Shown here in pieces: positions 1 to 11,764 of a DNA stretch of 64,000 nt (the stretch's first letter is position 1; every line of letters begins with the position of its first letter). Origin of the DNA: Agrostemma githago (taxonomy: Eukaryota; Streptophyta; Magnoliopsida; Caryophyllales; Caryophyllaceae); contig OY288253.1 in assembly GCA_958450325.1 (NCBI GenBank), forward strand, positions 61,132,266-61,196,265, written 5' to 3'. A program made the position numbers and the translations under genes. Under the pieces are notes generated by a model that searched no databases, had not been told where the DNA came from, and worked only from the letters and a program-made list of their open reading frames with translations.

Positions 1-1
1 A

Positions 2-2412
2 TTTGTTCGACTGGGACGTATAGATCGTCGTTTGCACATCGGGTTGCCTGATGCAAAGCAGCGGGTGCAAATATTTCGGGTGCATAGTGAAGGGAAGCAG
101 CTTGCTGAAGATGTTGACTTTGGGAAGGTGACTTACAATCTGAACTTCCTATTTTAAGTTTCAAGTTGCACTAACTAAGATGCAGGCAAGTAGAGTTTGC
201 TATGTGTTAGGCTATGTTATTTTCAGCTCACTTCGCCCCGTTAGGTTTATTTTGTCTCAGCCACTTCAACTCACTTTAGTTAAGTTCACCCCCACTTCAT
301 ACAAGCCCACTTCAGTTCATCCCACTTTAGTCCAAAAGAATAGGGTCTTAGTGTTCATCGTCATGGACCTTTTTTGGTTCAAATGAGCGCACTATGTTAC
401 TGGTAAGAATTGAACCTTAACCTCATGGTTGGAGTGATAGAGCTCTTACTAGCTAATTCCTGTTCTTATTGTCATGGGTCATGACAGATTGAATTCCTTG
501 TTTCTGTTATGGAAATAATATGAAGAAGAGTATATTGATAGTTTTATACTCCCTCCCATTCACTATGATCTTCCACATTTCCGTGTTAGGAAACTTCACT
601 AAGATGTTCCACTTTCTTTTTTAGTACATTTTGTGGTTCCCATTATTTGTGACCCCACCCTCCTTTCCTACTTTCAATTTCCTCCACATATTCCACCCTT
701 CTTGTGTTGAAGGAAATATTAAGAATTTGTGGAAAATTGAAATAGATAATCATTTTTCATTTTCTAGTGAGATACTAAGGCCCTGTTCTTTTGGACTTAT
801 ATTCACTCAGTTTCAGTTCAGTTCAATTCAATTCAACTCCAGGAGGCATATTTTGTCTCTATATTTCAGTTAGTTTCAGTTAAATTAAGTTCAGTCAAGT
901 TTCAGAGCCTAATTGCCTAACTTTCCTTTTTATTGTACTTAACATGGGCCCTTGAGGCATATGTTAAAGAATCCGTAACAATAATTACATTTAAAATACA
1001 ATTCTCAAACATCACTCGTTTAAAAAACCCTATATTTAATGAGGACCTTGTGGGTGTCTGTTGGAGTAACATGAATGTTCAGTGACATTTGTTTGAATTT
1101 TTGATCAAAATAAAGCTTAAAAAATAAAAAAATTATCGCCATCCTGATGTGTCACATCCTCATCTCTGGTTCAAACATTCCTCCCTACGTTTTGGATCCC
1201 TCGCCTCTCCTCCGCCCCTACACCCTGCACCTTCCGATTCACTCTCCACGTCCGCTACTCCCTCCTCCCGTCACGCCGTCGCCTTTGTGCATCCCTCCCT
1301 CACCATCAACAACACAAGTTACGATCCTGACTTCAACACTAGGGCTAGCCGGCTAGGTGGTGATGCGGTAGGACAAGCCGACAAGGTAACTGGGGTGGCG
1401 GTAATGGTAATGGTGGGGGCATGGGGGAGAGATGAAGCTGGACATTGAAGAGGTGGATTGGTGGTGTTTGGGCGGGATTTGGTTTTAGAGTTGGGCAGTC
1501 CAATCCTAGGTGAACACTGTTTTGATAAATAATTTTCATCCTGACCCGAAACGATTATTATTTTTTATTTTGAAGCGTTATTTTGATTAAAAATTCCATT
1601 TGCTTATGCTTATGCCATTTTTTTTAACATGGGTGTCAGAGTCTTGACTTTTCGTTGATATGATTCCTCAACAACAAGCCTTAGTTCAAAAAAGATTTGG
1701 GGTCGACTAACATGAATCATTATCTCAAATCGTCAAGTCCTGTCCACAAAAAAAACCATAATAGTAGCAGTATTAGGAAGACGAACAATAAAACCTAAAT
1801 AAAAATACATAGTTCAAACTCAAAATCAAGTTGAATGCAACAACGACAACAACAACAACAACAACAACAACAACATCAGAGCCTTAGTCCCAAAAAGACA
1901 TGGGGTCAGCTAAATTGTGAAGTCGTTTCCATAAAAAAGTTTCAAACCCAAAATCAAGTTGAAAGCGTAAACAATAAATTTTTAAGGGGTTACAAACTCC
2001 AAGTTAAAGAAGAAAAAGTTAGCAAGTAAAAAATAGTAGTAGGAATACTAGATATGAAAAATTAAATAAAATAATTAAGAAAAATAAATGAAAAGAATAA
2101 AAGGATAGTCCTCAAATAACCTAACCACCCGAATCCTCTCCCTCCACATCGTCCTATCCAACACCATAGCTTCTCCTATTCCAAGAAACTTCATATCATG
2201 ATTGTTATGATATTCACTCCCGGTCCCCTGGACAAAGGAGGAGGGTTTCGATTGGTCGGTGGCAACCAACGCAAAACTCCATCACATTGGATGGATATTA
2301 TCATTATTTTTTATGCTTCCTCCACAACTTAAAAAAACAGTTGATAGGTTGAATACTGATGCATCTACGGAATTGCCATATTGTCTCAGTTCCGTAAAGT
2401 GAAGGGAAAAAA

Positions 2413-2464
<52 letters not shown>

Positions 2465-5400
2465 ATTTACTATTGCTGATACTTGTATTTAATTCTCGTA
2501 TAAATACGATAGTGGGAGGTATAACTGAAACGCAGGGAGTACATTTTTTCATCAAATTTGCTTGTCTCATTAGTATCGTTTTGAGCCACGACTCACATTT
2601 CAAGGCTTATTAATATATCATAAGAATGAGTCAATTTCTTATAAATTCTGCTACATCTGACGACCAAATGGGACAATGGGATTTTTGTTGAGAAAATAAT
2701 TTGCATACTACTTAGAACTTCCTATCATTTAGATACCTGCCAGATAGGGGTTTACAGTTTCATGTGTAGATCAACCTGCAGAGGTTTACAGCACTTTGTG
2801 TGATGTTTTCCTTCTAGTATTTGTTTACATGGAAGAATAGCATACTCCGTATTTAATTAAGAACTAGTGGGTCTGCTGGAGACTGGAGTAACATGATAGT
2901 TCAATGACATTTTGTTTACTCTTTTGCCATTCGTTTGTAAATGGATCTCACAGCCTTGGCATTTAGTCTATTTATAAATTTGCCATATTCCACCTTCTCA
3001 TGGCGAGGTGCAGAAGAGTCCACAACCTTACTCCTCTATTGGAACCATAAGCATGCTCTTTTAGTTGACTCATAATGGAAATTTAGCCGTAAATATTTGA
3101 TGGCAAAGGATAAGCAGTTGCTTCTTCCACATTTGGCATTGCTTTTAATATCACTTGCCCTCTAATTGCACTTCATTTTACAGCTTGTCTTCCGCACCGT
3201 TGGTTATTCTGGGGCAGATATCCGCAATCTTGTTAATGAAGCAGGAATCATGTCTGTAAGTTAATCATCATCTACTTATATTATGCATGAACTGTTCTTA
3301 TCAATTTATCTGCATGGTGCTTGCTACTCCATCCCGACTCCTATAAAAACACATGGGGTGGGGAAATAAACACCCACTTATCATCATTATAAAAACGCCA
3401 CTGCTGCTTAAGAGGATCATAAGCCGAATGTTAGAAACCTAACCTTCCCGTTGTTAAATAGAGATGGTGGGAAAGAGGGAGCAATGGGGAGGGGAGAGGG
3501 AGACCAAATCATTCGTTTCGGCAGGATCTTCGTTCTGGACACAAAAAATGACGAATAAAATACTCTAGACCGGGAGATATGGCCCAGTTCAGGCAAATTG
3601 CAGCCTAGAAACCATCTGAAATACACTTTGGTTATGAGCATCTTGCGGCTTGCGCCTTCGGTAGAGGGTGCTTGCCACTCCTGCCTTTGCCAGGGTAGGC
3701 AGGAGCAGTGCGCCTTTCCTCTGTGCTCTGCATTTTGCCTTAGACATTAATTGATAGTATCGATTGACTATTAGTTCATAGCCACTGCCTCTCACCCTTT
3801 GCATGGTGCTCCATTCACATCTTGAATAGCAATAATATAGCTCCTATGCTTTCTTTCAGAAGCTCTGGCCTTCACACAAATCTGGCAACTGTGTCAGAAT
3901 ATTCATCAAAGAATAAAGTGAATGAGCAGAAGGGATAATATTGTCCAATTATTAGTAGAAGTAATGAAATTTGAAGCTGCAATAATTTCTGCCTGAAAAT
4001 TTTCTGTTAATTCAATTTATTTTCTGCTTTATTGTATTAACCTTTCTTCTGTTTCGTATATGGATGTTTGAGGTGAATATATCTCGATTCCTCATCTCCA
4101 CTCTCTCCCTTCCCTCTCCCTCTCCCTCTTTTCTGATGGTTAGCTGTGTTACTGATCATATGCACACAGGTAAGGAAAGGGCACTCCAAGATTTCTCATC
4201 AAGATATTCTTGACGTCTTAGACAAGCAATTGCTTGAGGGTATGGGTGTACTGCTTACGGAGGAGGAGCAACAAAAGTGTGAACAAAGTGTACGTTTTAC
4301 ACTATTACCTGTGTTGTGTCCAAAAAAATATTCCAATGATTGTTTCTGATTATTAGACTGGCAATGTTGTGTAGGTCTCACTTGAAAAGAAGAAATTGTT
4401 AGCTGTTCATGAAGCTGGTCACATTGTGTTAGCTCATTTGTTTCCAAGATTTGATTGGCATGCATTTTCTCAACTTCTGCCTGGAGGCAAGGTACTGTAA
4501 TTGCGAAGTTGGTAGTCAGTTGCGTATTGCAATTAATTTTTTGTAACTGCAGTAGTTTTTTTTCCTTCTGATATAATATTTTTTTGATATCTGACAGGAA
4601 ACAGCGATATCTGTCTTTTACCCTAGAGAAGACATGGTTGACCAAGGGTATACAACTTTTGGTTATATGATGATGCAAATGGTTGTAGCACATGGAGGTC
4701 GTTGTGCAGAACGTATTGTTTTTGGTGATGATGTTACTGATGGAGGGAGAGATGACCTAGAAAAGATCACCAAGGTTGGTTTTCATTATTAATTTCATAA
4801 AATTGTATGGTTATTTCGTGATATTGACCTATTATAATCGTCTTTCGAGGATAAAAGGTGGATGCCTCTCTGATGCTTGAAATTGTTGTAGTAATCTTGT
4901 ATACAATGATTCTAGATGTTGTAATAGTCTGGTGGTGCTTACGTGTACTGATATGATTTCAGTATTATGCAGCACTTACAATTACAACAACATCAGAGCC
5001 TTAGTCCCCAAATGATTTGGGGTTGACTAACATGAATCATTCTCCGAAACCATCAAGTCAATCTTCTCCAATAAAATAGTCATATAAAAGGCACTAGTAA
5101 AAAAATCAAGGTCAAAATAAAGTTAAAAAGTATTAGTAAGAAATTCTTATAAAAATGTTACAAATTCAAAATTAAAGGTGAAAAGTTTAATAAGTAAAAA
5201 ATAGTAGTAGTAGTAGTAGTAGTAGTAATAATTTAAAAAAAAAACAAGATAAGAGACAATCCCAAATATCATCGACCACTCGAATTCTCTCCCTCCACAT
5301 TGTCCTATCCAACCCGGCAACCCCATAGTCTCTCCAATCCCAAGGAACCTCATATCATTCTCGACTTCTCTTATCCATGTCTGGTTAAGGTGTCCTCTAC

Positions 5401-8400
5401 CCCTCACCAATCTATGCGCTCTCCATTCTTAAGCCTTTGCAATGGTGCATTGTTCGGCCTCTATCTCACATACCCAAACCATCTAAACCGATTCTCCATC
5501 ACCTTATAATCTATAGGGGTCACTCGTACTTTTTCCTTATTATCTCATTTATAAATCGATCTGCATGGCTACACATCCATCTTAACATGCACATTTCTGT
5601 CACATTCATCTTTTCCACATGATTGTGCTTTTACAGCCCAACATTCAGTGGCATATAAAGTGGAGGCCTAGTTGTCGTTTGTAAAATTTGCTCTTTAATT
5701 TGTGAGGTATGCCTTGGTCACATAGTAACCCTGTTGCGCTCTTCCATCTCAACCATCTTGCCTTAATTTGATTGGTCACGTCACCGCCCAATTCTCCATC
5801 TTTGTGGAGAATAAAGCCAAGATAACTAAAAAATTCCAATCCTCGTATAACATTCCCACAAAAAATGATTGTACTCGTCTTTCTACTACCTCTTCCACTA
5901 AATCTACACTCTGAATATTCAGTCTTACTTTTGCTCTACCTAAAATCACGAGTTCTAAAGTATGCCTCCAACGTTCCAAATTCCTTTAAACTCCGTCATT
6001 CGCTTCATCAATAAACATTATATCAGCTACAAACATCATGCACCGTCAATTCATCCATGACTAAGTCAAAGAGAAAAGAAATAAAGAATTCTTCGGTCCT
6101 TCCCACGATATTACGCACACTTGTAGCTCCTTCGTACATGTCTCTAATGATGTCATTATACTTCTTTGACACGTTCTTTTTGGTTAATGCCCACCAAAAT
6201 ACGCCCCTTGATACCTTATGATAAGGCTTCTCTAAATCAATAAAATCATTTACAAGTCTTTCTTCTTTTCATGATAATATTTCATCGTATTTCTTATCAG
6301 AAGTATTGCTTCTATAGTTGATCTCCCGGACATAAATCCAAATTGATTTTCCGATATCTCCACATTTTATAAAACGTTGTTCAATCATTTTGAATTCATT
6401 TTATTTAATGTCATTCGTACCTCACCCTTTTGATTTCGTTGCATAAATCCCGATTAACGAAGTTTGATGCAATACTTACATATCATGTTGGTCGTTAAAA
6501 AGGTTATGAAAACATGACCTTCATCATCTTTCTCTTATCTTCTGATCTCCAACCAAACCTTCTGATGTACATCCCTCACACATTTAACTCTCCCAATATC
6601 TCGTGTCCTCTAATCTCTAATATGAGCAATTTTATAAACTACTCTGTGTATCCCTATGGTATCTAATTTCGTATTTGATTAACCTTTGCTCTCGCAACAA
6701 GAATGGCTTTCTTGGCTTCTCTTTTAGTTTTCTTATGTTTCTCAAAGTACTCCTCACTTCGGCATTTTCCTAATGCCTTGTAGCATTAACATTTAGTTTT
6801 TTTATCGCATATTTTACCTAAGGATGACAATGGGTCGGGCCCACTCGGACCTGGACCCGTGATACTCACCTTGGACCCATGCCCGACCCAGTCCCAGCAG
6901 GGTCTAAAGTCAACATGCCCATATTTAGACCCGATAGATCTATCCATGGGTCTAACAACTTCATAAATTACTGATTTCCCAGCATTAATAAGGTCATTCA
7001 ACTTCTGAAAAGAAATGTACTTCATTGTTGGTTCAAAATGGGGACTAATGGAAGATAAGTGGAGTAATAAGTGAGTTAATAATGTACTCTCATGTGGACA
7101 AGTGAAGATAATAGTGATTGAGTGATATAATGACTCTCATTATTAGGTTTCTTTTATTTTTGTTAAGTACTCCATGCCCATTTGGTCTATTGGTATGCGG
7201 ACCCAAATTATTTTTAAGGGACCTAGACCTGATCCATGCCCATTTGGTCCGAAAAATTAAGATCCACGACCCATTTGGGTCCGATCTGCCCGATTTGGGT
7301 CTGGTTTGTGACCCACTGTCATCCCTAGCTTTACCCCATTATTCCTGTATGTGTCTTTACGTTATGACTTGAATCCTTTAGATTTCCAAAAACTTCTTTT
7401 GTTGCTTTCTTAATGTTAGGCTCCAACATAGCCCAAGTTGAATCTAAATCCATCTCCGTGCACCGAATTCATTATTTCTAGCGACAATCTTATTCAAAAA
7501 AGTTATGCCGACTCTCCTCTTGAAGCTTCGAGCATCTAACTCGAGGGTTCACTTGCAGGCTTCTATTTTCATAATACATCTTACAATTCCACCTAAAAGA
7601 CAACATCAAAGGTAGGGGAACTCGAAGGGTCCATTTTCTTCCATATGGGCCGAATAGTAATTAATTTTCCTCTCCATTCGTGGAATGGTCACCAGGAAAA
7701 TACCCAAATTCAAATTCCATCACTTTCCCTTCTGAAATTGTGTTTTCACATTCAGCAATGGCTATATTGTGAAGGACAACTAGTTAGTAAGAGGGAGAAG
7801 AACAACTAGTTAGTACTCCCTCCTGGTTTGGGTGTTCTTCCCCTTTGTTTAATATATGTGAGATATATTTTAATCAAAGGGGAAGAACACGGAAACTAGG
7901 AGGGAGTAAGATTTAACATTCAGCAATGGCTCTATATTGTGTTATGACATATACTGGCATTACAATTAATCCATTGTTACTTTCAGATCGCCAGAGAGAT
8001 TGTCATTAGCCCACAAAATGCCAAATTAGGACTTACTGAATTGACTAGGAAGATAGGGATGCAGGAGCGGCCCGATAATCCTGACGGAGAATTGATAAAA
8101 TACAAGGTGCATTATCAACTTGTGTCTGAGGTTTATGCTTTATATACATTCTTATATATGCCACTATGAGTAAATATTTATTTTGATCTTTCATAGTGGG
8201 ATGACCCACATGTTATTCCAGCTGATATGACGCTGGAAGTATCAGAACTCTTCACCCGAGAACTGACAAGGGTATGTCTGTCGATTTCTATTTTTGATCA
8301 TGGATGTTTTTGTACGTTTACCAAAAGAAAATTGGCATGACAAATGATCACATTTTTACTAGAAGCTGGTTTGAACAAAAATAATCAACTATCAACAATC

Positions 8401-10102
8401 AACCACATGCATTCAATGACCTCGGTTTAATGTATACTTTCTAGTCATAAGTAAATGATTGCCTGAGGTTCATGCTATTTCCTTCTAACAAGCTAATATA
8501 GTTTCCGGCTTGTTCATTTGATAATTGATTAACAGCTCATTGAAGAAACAGAAGAATTGGCGACAAAAGCATTGGAGGAAAATAAGCATATACTTGATAT
8601 GATTTCCACTGAGCTGCTGGAAAAATCTAGGATCACAGGACTGGTAATTGACTCTAAACTCTTTTGTAATCTTAGTCTGAAGAGGCGTGAAGGACCGAGG
8701 TGACAAGGGCAAAAACATAAGGCAAAGGCACGCGCCTGAGACGTTCTATTTTTAGTACTCGATAATAAATTGTATTCAAATAAAATTTCAGGCAACCATA
8801 CCTTTATTGAGAATTTTTAGTTCGTTAGCATGTAAAGAAATACGCAGTAAAAGGTAGGAACAATGGTGGGAAAAAAATGGCATGATTAATGACCTACCTG
8901 AAAAAAAGAAATTGAAAGTGTGTACTAGTGAGTCTTGCTAACTGAACCTCATTTAAAAGGGGCACATGTTTTGTTCGCTAAATGTAAAGAAGTACTGTCA
9001 AAGTTAAGGAACAATGGTGAGAAAAAAGGGAATAATTAAAGATCTAGATGAGTTTCTTTTTTGAAAGTGTGTACTAGTGAGTCCTGCTAAGTGAACCTTA
9101 TCTAAAAGGTGCACATAAAATGCACCGATACGTTATGAGTAGTGCCTCATCCAAGGTGCGCACTGGGCGCACTAAAGGCGCACATTTTTAAATTAAGTTG
9201 GTAATGAGCAGTTCCCACCACCCTTTGAAAATTGGAAGTTCTCTCTGCCGCATCATTGAGGCATCTCATACAACTTCATTCTTTTCAAATCATTCCCTAT
9301 CATGCAGGATGTTAAAGACAAGATACAACCTCTGTCACCAATAATGTTTGAAGATTTCATAAAGCCATTCCAAATTAATCTGGACGAGGTACCCCCTGTC
9401 TTTGTTTTTAGCATTATATCTTTATTTTGTTCTATTTATTGTTTATGCGGAATATCATATTAATCTTACGAGGGCTGCAAATTGGGAGTGGATTTGATCT
9501 CGTTGGATCTCGTCTATTTCATCTGTGTACTACTGAACTATACTTGTACCAAACTAATAGTAACCCTGGCTCTGTTTTAATTTCATTATAATTTTATTAC
9601 TATGCAAAACTATATTGTCTGGCCATTAAACCTACCGCCTTCTTGTTCATGGGCCGTGAGACTTAGGAATTGGGAGAACCCAGGATCGCCAGGTAAACTA
9701 CAAGAATGTGTCTCCTCGAACTATTTATTGGCTTTCGAATAAAATTGAATAAAGCAAGATAATCTATAATACTTGTTATGGACCTCGTGGGTATACTATG
9801 GACCAATAAGTAAACGGTGTTATACCCGATAAAATTATCAAAAAACATTGTTTGAACGCAATGCTTTTGTGTATTTGAAGATAGGGGTATGCTTGCATAG
9901 ATGGATCCTTTTAGGTACCGTGGTCATTTTAGTTGTGTTGCTCCTTAACTTGCAAGTGGCGGATTTATAAATGCCATATTCTCGATATCATTACATTTTT
10001 ATAACCGCTCGCGCATTTTTTCAGGATGGTCCATTGCCTCGCAATGACAAGCTACGATATCAACCATTAGACATATATCCTGCACCACTTCACAGATGTT
10101 AG
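2..10102 (+). CDS. FTSH12: FTSH12, chloroplast AAA-ATPase/zinc metalloprotease, 3' part (5' end outside window)
   Basis: Ten exons can be joined by GT-AG introns, all phase 0: 2-127, 3184-3255, 4170-4289, 4375-4491, 4598-4774, 7987-8106, 8197-8271, 8536-8643, 9308-9388 and 10025-10102 (TAG at 10100). The product starts in the AAA second region of homology (FVRLGRIDRR). It continues through TVGYSGADIRNLVNEA and the zinc-protease motif HEAGH in exon 4375-4491. The likely third zinc ligand is the Asp in GGRDDLEKIT (exon 4598-4774), and the protein ends APLHRC. These words match plant FTSH12 from memory. Family knowledge: FTSH12 sits in the chloroplast inner envelope with FtsHi proteins and Ycf2 in an ATPase complex linked to protein import. 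Odd points are RLG in place of the usual RPG at the arginine-finger motif, and a 3.2-kb intron (4775-7986) packed with transposon remnants. N-terminal exons, transit peptide and Walker A are outside the window. Confidence 0.93.
204..352. mobile_element. MITE-like remnant, copy 1
   Basis: Lies in FTSH12 intron 128-3183. It is rich in CACTTCA/TTAGTT words and ends with TCCAAAAGAATAGGGTCTTA. The reverse complement of that end matches the start of the second copy near 778 (GGCCCTGTTCTTTTGGACTT). A non-autonomous DNA transposon family is inferred. Left boundary and superfamily are uncertain. Confidence 0.35.
379..480 (-). repeat. tRNA-derived SINE-like segment
   Basis: On the minus strand it reads AGCTAGTAAGAGCTC followed by CATGAGGTTAAGGTTCAATTCTTACC, resembling a degenerate tRNA A box and B box. 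It shares the start CAAATGAGC and the GAACCnTTAACCTCAT block with the segment at 37552-37640, and the head layout with 41404-41475. No full cloverleaf is visible, so it is not called a tRNA gene. Confidence 0.45.
778..905. mobile_element. MITE-like remnant, copy 2
   Basis: Begins AAGGCCCTGTTCTTTTGGAC and continues with repeated TTCAGTTCAGTT words. It is the inverted partner of the end seen near 330-352, so both are probably fragments of one MITE family. Target duplications were not resolved. Confidence 0.35.
1086..1605. mobile_element. Pack-MULE-like element with ~45-bp TIRs and 9-bp TSD
   Basis: The termini at 1095-1140 and 1545-1596 are imperfect inverted repeats: left GAATTTTTGATCAAAATAAA, and the right reverse complement GAATTTTTAATCAAAATAAC. 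They are flanked by CATTTGTTT (1086-1094) and CATTTGCTT (1597-1605), an 8/9 match that fits the 9-bp duplication of Mutator-like elements. Between the AT-rich ends the interior (about 1140-1540) is strikingly GC-richer and codon-like, with an open frame at 1149-1448. That is the profile expected of a captured host-gene fragment. I do not recognise the source gene. It sits inside an FTSH12 intron. Confidence 0.65.
1650..2290 (-). mobile_element. RTE-type LINE 3' remnants (two tails)
   Basis: Two LINE 3' ends lie in tandem on the minus strand. One is near 1660-1745 (AGCCTTAGTTC then TTTGGGGTCGACTAACATGA). The other starts at about 1836 with a (CAA)n tail and AGAGCCTTAGTCCC. At 2075-2269 the minus strand still encodes MKFLGIGEAMVLDRTMWRER, the C-terminal end typical of plant RTE-clade ORF2. 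The (TTG)n tail and the conserved GGGACTAAGGCTCTGATG end are hallmarks of these elements. Both copies are 5'-truncated. Confidence 0.75.
2417..2461. repeat. (AT)n microsatellite
   Basis: Uninterrupted TA dinucleotides in an FTSH12 intron. Confidence 0.95.
5203..5230. repeat. (TAG)n microsatellite
   Basis: AGTAGTAGTAGTAGTAGTAGTA run near the LINE 3' end, followed by an A-rich stretch. Confidence 0.85.
6818..7328. mobile_element. hAT-like non-autonomous element nested in the LINE
   Basis: Imperfect TIRs are visible: CTAAGGATGACAATGGGTC at 6818 and, from the right end reversed, CTAGGGATGACAGTGGGTC ending at 7328. The interior is rich in GGACCCGAACC-type words. The flanks share TTTAC on both sides, a possible trimmed target duplication. 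LINE coding sequence resumes on the right, which shows the insertion is younger than the LINE. Confidence 0.6.
7814..7908. mobile_element. Stowaway-type MITE, 91 bp, TA duplication
   Basis: Begins CTCCCTCCTGGTTT at 7816 and ends AAACTAGGAGGGAG at 7906, with TA on each side. The arms CTTCCCCTTTG and CAAAGGGGAAG fold back on each other. This is typical Stowaway/Tc1-mariner MITE structure, inside an FTSH12 intron. Confidence 0.85.
8822..9120. repeat. Tandem duplication, ~150-bp unit, in an FTSH12 intron
   Basis: Two diverged direct copies share GGAACAATGGTG, GAAAGTGTGTACTAGTGAGT and TGTAAAGAA. Their anchors are offset by 149-152 bp (8831/8983 and 8914/9063). Both lie in the intron before exon 9308-9388. 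Confidence 0.8.
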
Positions 10103-10709
10103 GATATGAGAAGTCGTGTCATGCTGTCAGGAATTTGGTCTGCCCTCGCGCATTAAAATACCGGCTTCCAGGGGTGTGGCTTTACTGTATGATTTCAAAC
10201 ATCGATACAAGATCCATATGACAGCTTTACCTTGCATACAGTTCGGCAGGCGTTACAATTACAATATGCCCTCTACTTAGACTATGTGATGCTTCACTTT
10301 ATTATCTCAGTAAGTAAACTCTGCAAACATGAGTACAATCACAACTGGGCTGTGGTGAAGCTGCATATCATTCACTTCAAGAATGGAAGCATTGAGGGGA
10401 CTTCAAGGAAGAGTAGGAAGGTGGATTCTAAGTGGCACTTCAAGATTGTAATTGGACTGTGAAGTTGAGTACCAACTATGAGAGCAAGTTAATTGTGGTA
10501 GGTTTTAATCAATTTTGTAGGGGTAGCCAGGTAGGTATTGCTTATTTACTTAATTGACTTGTTTAGGGTTTGATAAGTGTTTATATCAATTTTTTTTTTA
10601 AAAAAAATTGAGGGTAATACTCCGTATGTGATTGCTGTGGTGGGCGGTGCTAGGCTGTTAGGTCAAAAGGAAGGCATGCGACGGAAAAATCAGTCGCTAA
10701 AGTCATTTT
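10103..10709. other. FTSH12 3' UTR/downstream, no gene recognised
   Basis: AT-moderate sequence after the FTSH12 stop, with a T/A run at 10590-10609. Short open frames here have no recognisable domain. The poly(A) site was not determined. Confidence 0.5.
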
Positions 10710-10895
10710 GCGGCGGACTAGCCGCTTCCAATATTACGACACAAATATTATCTCGGCGGATAATCCGCCATGAAATTGTTCAACTAAGGCCAGTGCAAGA
10801 AAATCAACATTTTGTTCATGGCGGACTATCCGCCGCAAGAGATATGGTTCGCGGTGGATTAGCCGTCGCCATAGTGGCGGATCACAGCGGTTAAC
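10710..10895. repeat. Cluster of GGCGGAYTATCCGCC-type palindromes
   Basis: Four imperfect palindromes are seen: GCGGCGGACTAGCCGC near 10711, GGCGGATAATCCGCC near 10755, GGCGGACTATCCGCCGC near 10820, and GCGGTGGATTAGCCGTCGCC near 10850. No transposon ends are recognised around them. They resemble in style, but not in sequence, the palindrome clusters of elements A, B and C. Confidence 0.75.
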
Positions 10896-11284
10896 CTGTC
10901 ACACTTGTTTTTTATTTCTTTTTGCGTCTGTCTGTCCGTTGCGGATTTATAGGTCAATTTTCTTGAAAGTCTGTTTTTAGCTCCCAGTGTTAAAGAAAAC
11001 AATCACAACTAGCATTCAATTCATTGGGACAATAGTTTTCTACTGGCGGTGGGTTGTGGGGCGGGTGCTACTTTTGAATTGCGGGTGTGGATTTTGGGTA
11101 CCTATTCCTTGCACCCGCCCCTCTCCAGTGACATCCCTACCCATCGGATCATGTCAACCCGGAATGATCACTACACTGAAGACTTCGGAGTATAACCCGA
11201 ATTAGAAAATTAAGAAATGTAAGAATTGTAATTTATACTTTGTTGATTAAATTATATACTCCGTGTAATATATTTTTTATATGA

Positions 11285-11554
11285 GGTTATTTCATGACAA
11301 TAATTTCAAATATAAGGAGACTTCTTAGATTAATCTCAACTATACGTAATCTCGTTTTAATATGAACTATACCTTCATTAATTTTGCTTCACTATTGACC
11401 GGTTATAACTTTCTAGGGTCTTTGAGTGTTATTTCCTCGTTCATGAAAGCCAAAACAACAAGAAAATTAAAGTTTTTTTTTTCGTGGCTTCTATAATATT
11501 AATCGGAAAAAAATGGAAGATGAATTTTGGAAGAAGGTTCAACCGGTTTTCTAG
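11285..11554. mobile_element. Left half of a long-TIR (MULE-like) element split by element A
   Basis: 11285-11390 is the imperfect reverse complement of 37320-37425. The shared words include GGTTATTTCATGACAATAAT and TTAGATTAATCTCAACTATA. With element A and one TSD copy removed, the two halves form a ~380-bp element with ~105-bp inverted repeats. The flanks TTATAT... are similar but do not give a clean duplication, so the superfamily is only inferred. Confidence 0.7.
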
Positions 11555-11559
11555 GTAAC
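11555..11559. other. Target-site duplication of element A, left (GTAAC)
   Basis: GTAAC directly precedes the 5' LTR and is repeated at 37310-37314. Confidence 0.9.
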
Positions 11560-11764
11560 TAATACGCGTATTTTATACACTTTTTATGCTTTTATTACGC
11601 GCATTCCCGTACTTATCAAGCAGTGAAAGCTATTATTTTGCCCCGAATTGACTATTTTGTGGTGTGTCTTGTCTTTTTGTAGGAACGGAAGTCATAGAAG
11701 CTAAAACGAACCAAAACCGAGCCAAAACAAAGTTGAAAAGAGCTGATCGCTGAAATGGGTATAA

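Larger units (their letters stand above)
4978..7760 (-). mobile_element. RTE-type LINE remnant, longer copy, in an FTSH12 intron
   Basis: The minus-strand 3' end starts at about 4981 (ACAACAACATCAGAGCCTTA). Reading leftward from the 5' side, the broken ORF2 shows an endonuclease/linker segment at 7350-7450, REAKKAILVARA near 6700, and reverse-transcriptase words such as FWWAL and VMDEL near 6050-6250. It then shows YLGFILHKDG (5776-5839) and the C-terminal MRFLGIGETMGL (5300-5360). Stops and frameshifts are frequent, so it is an old dead copy. It is interrupted by a DNA element at 6818-7328. The 5' limit near 7760 is approximate. Confidence 0.75.

Noticed and set aside
548..640. A Stowaway MITE starting CTCCCTCCCATTCACTATG
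   Set aside because: Only one end is visible; no matching inverted end with a TA duplication was found nearby.
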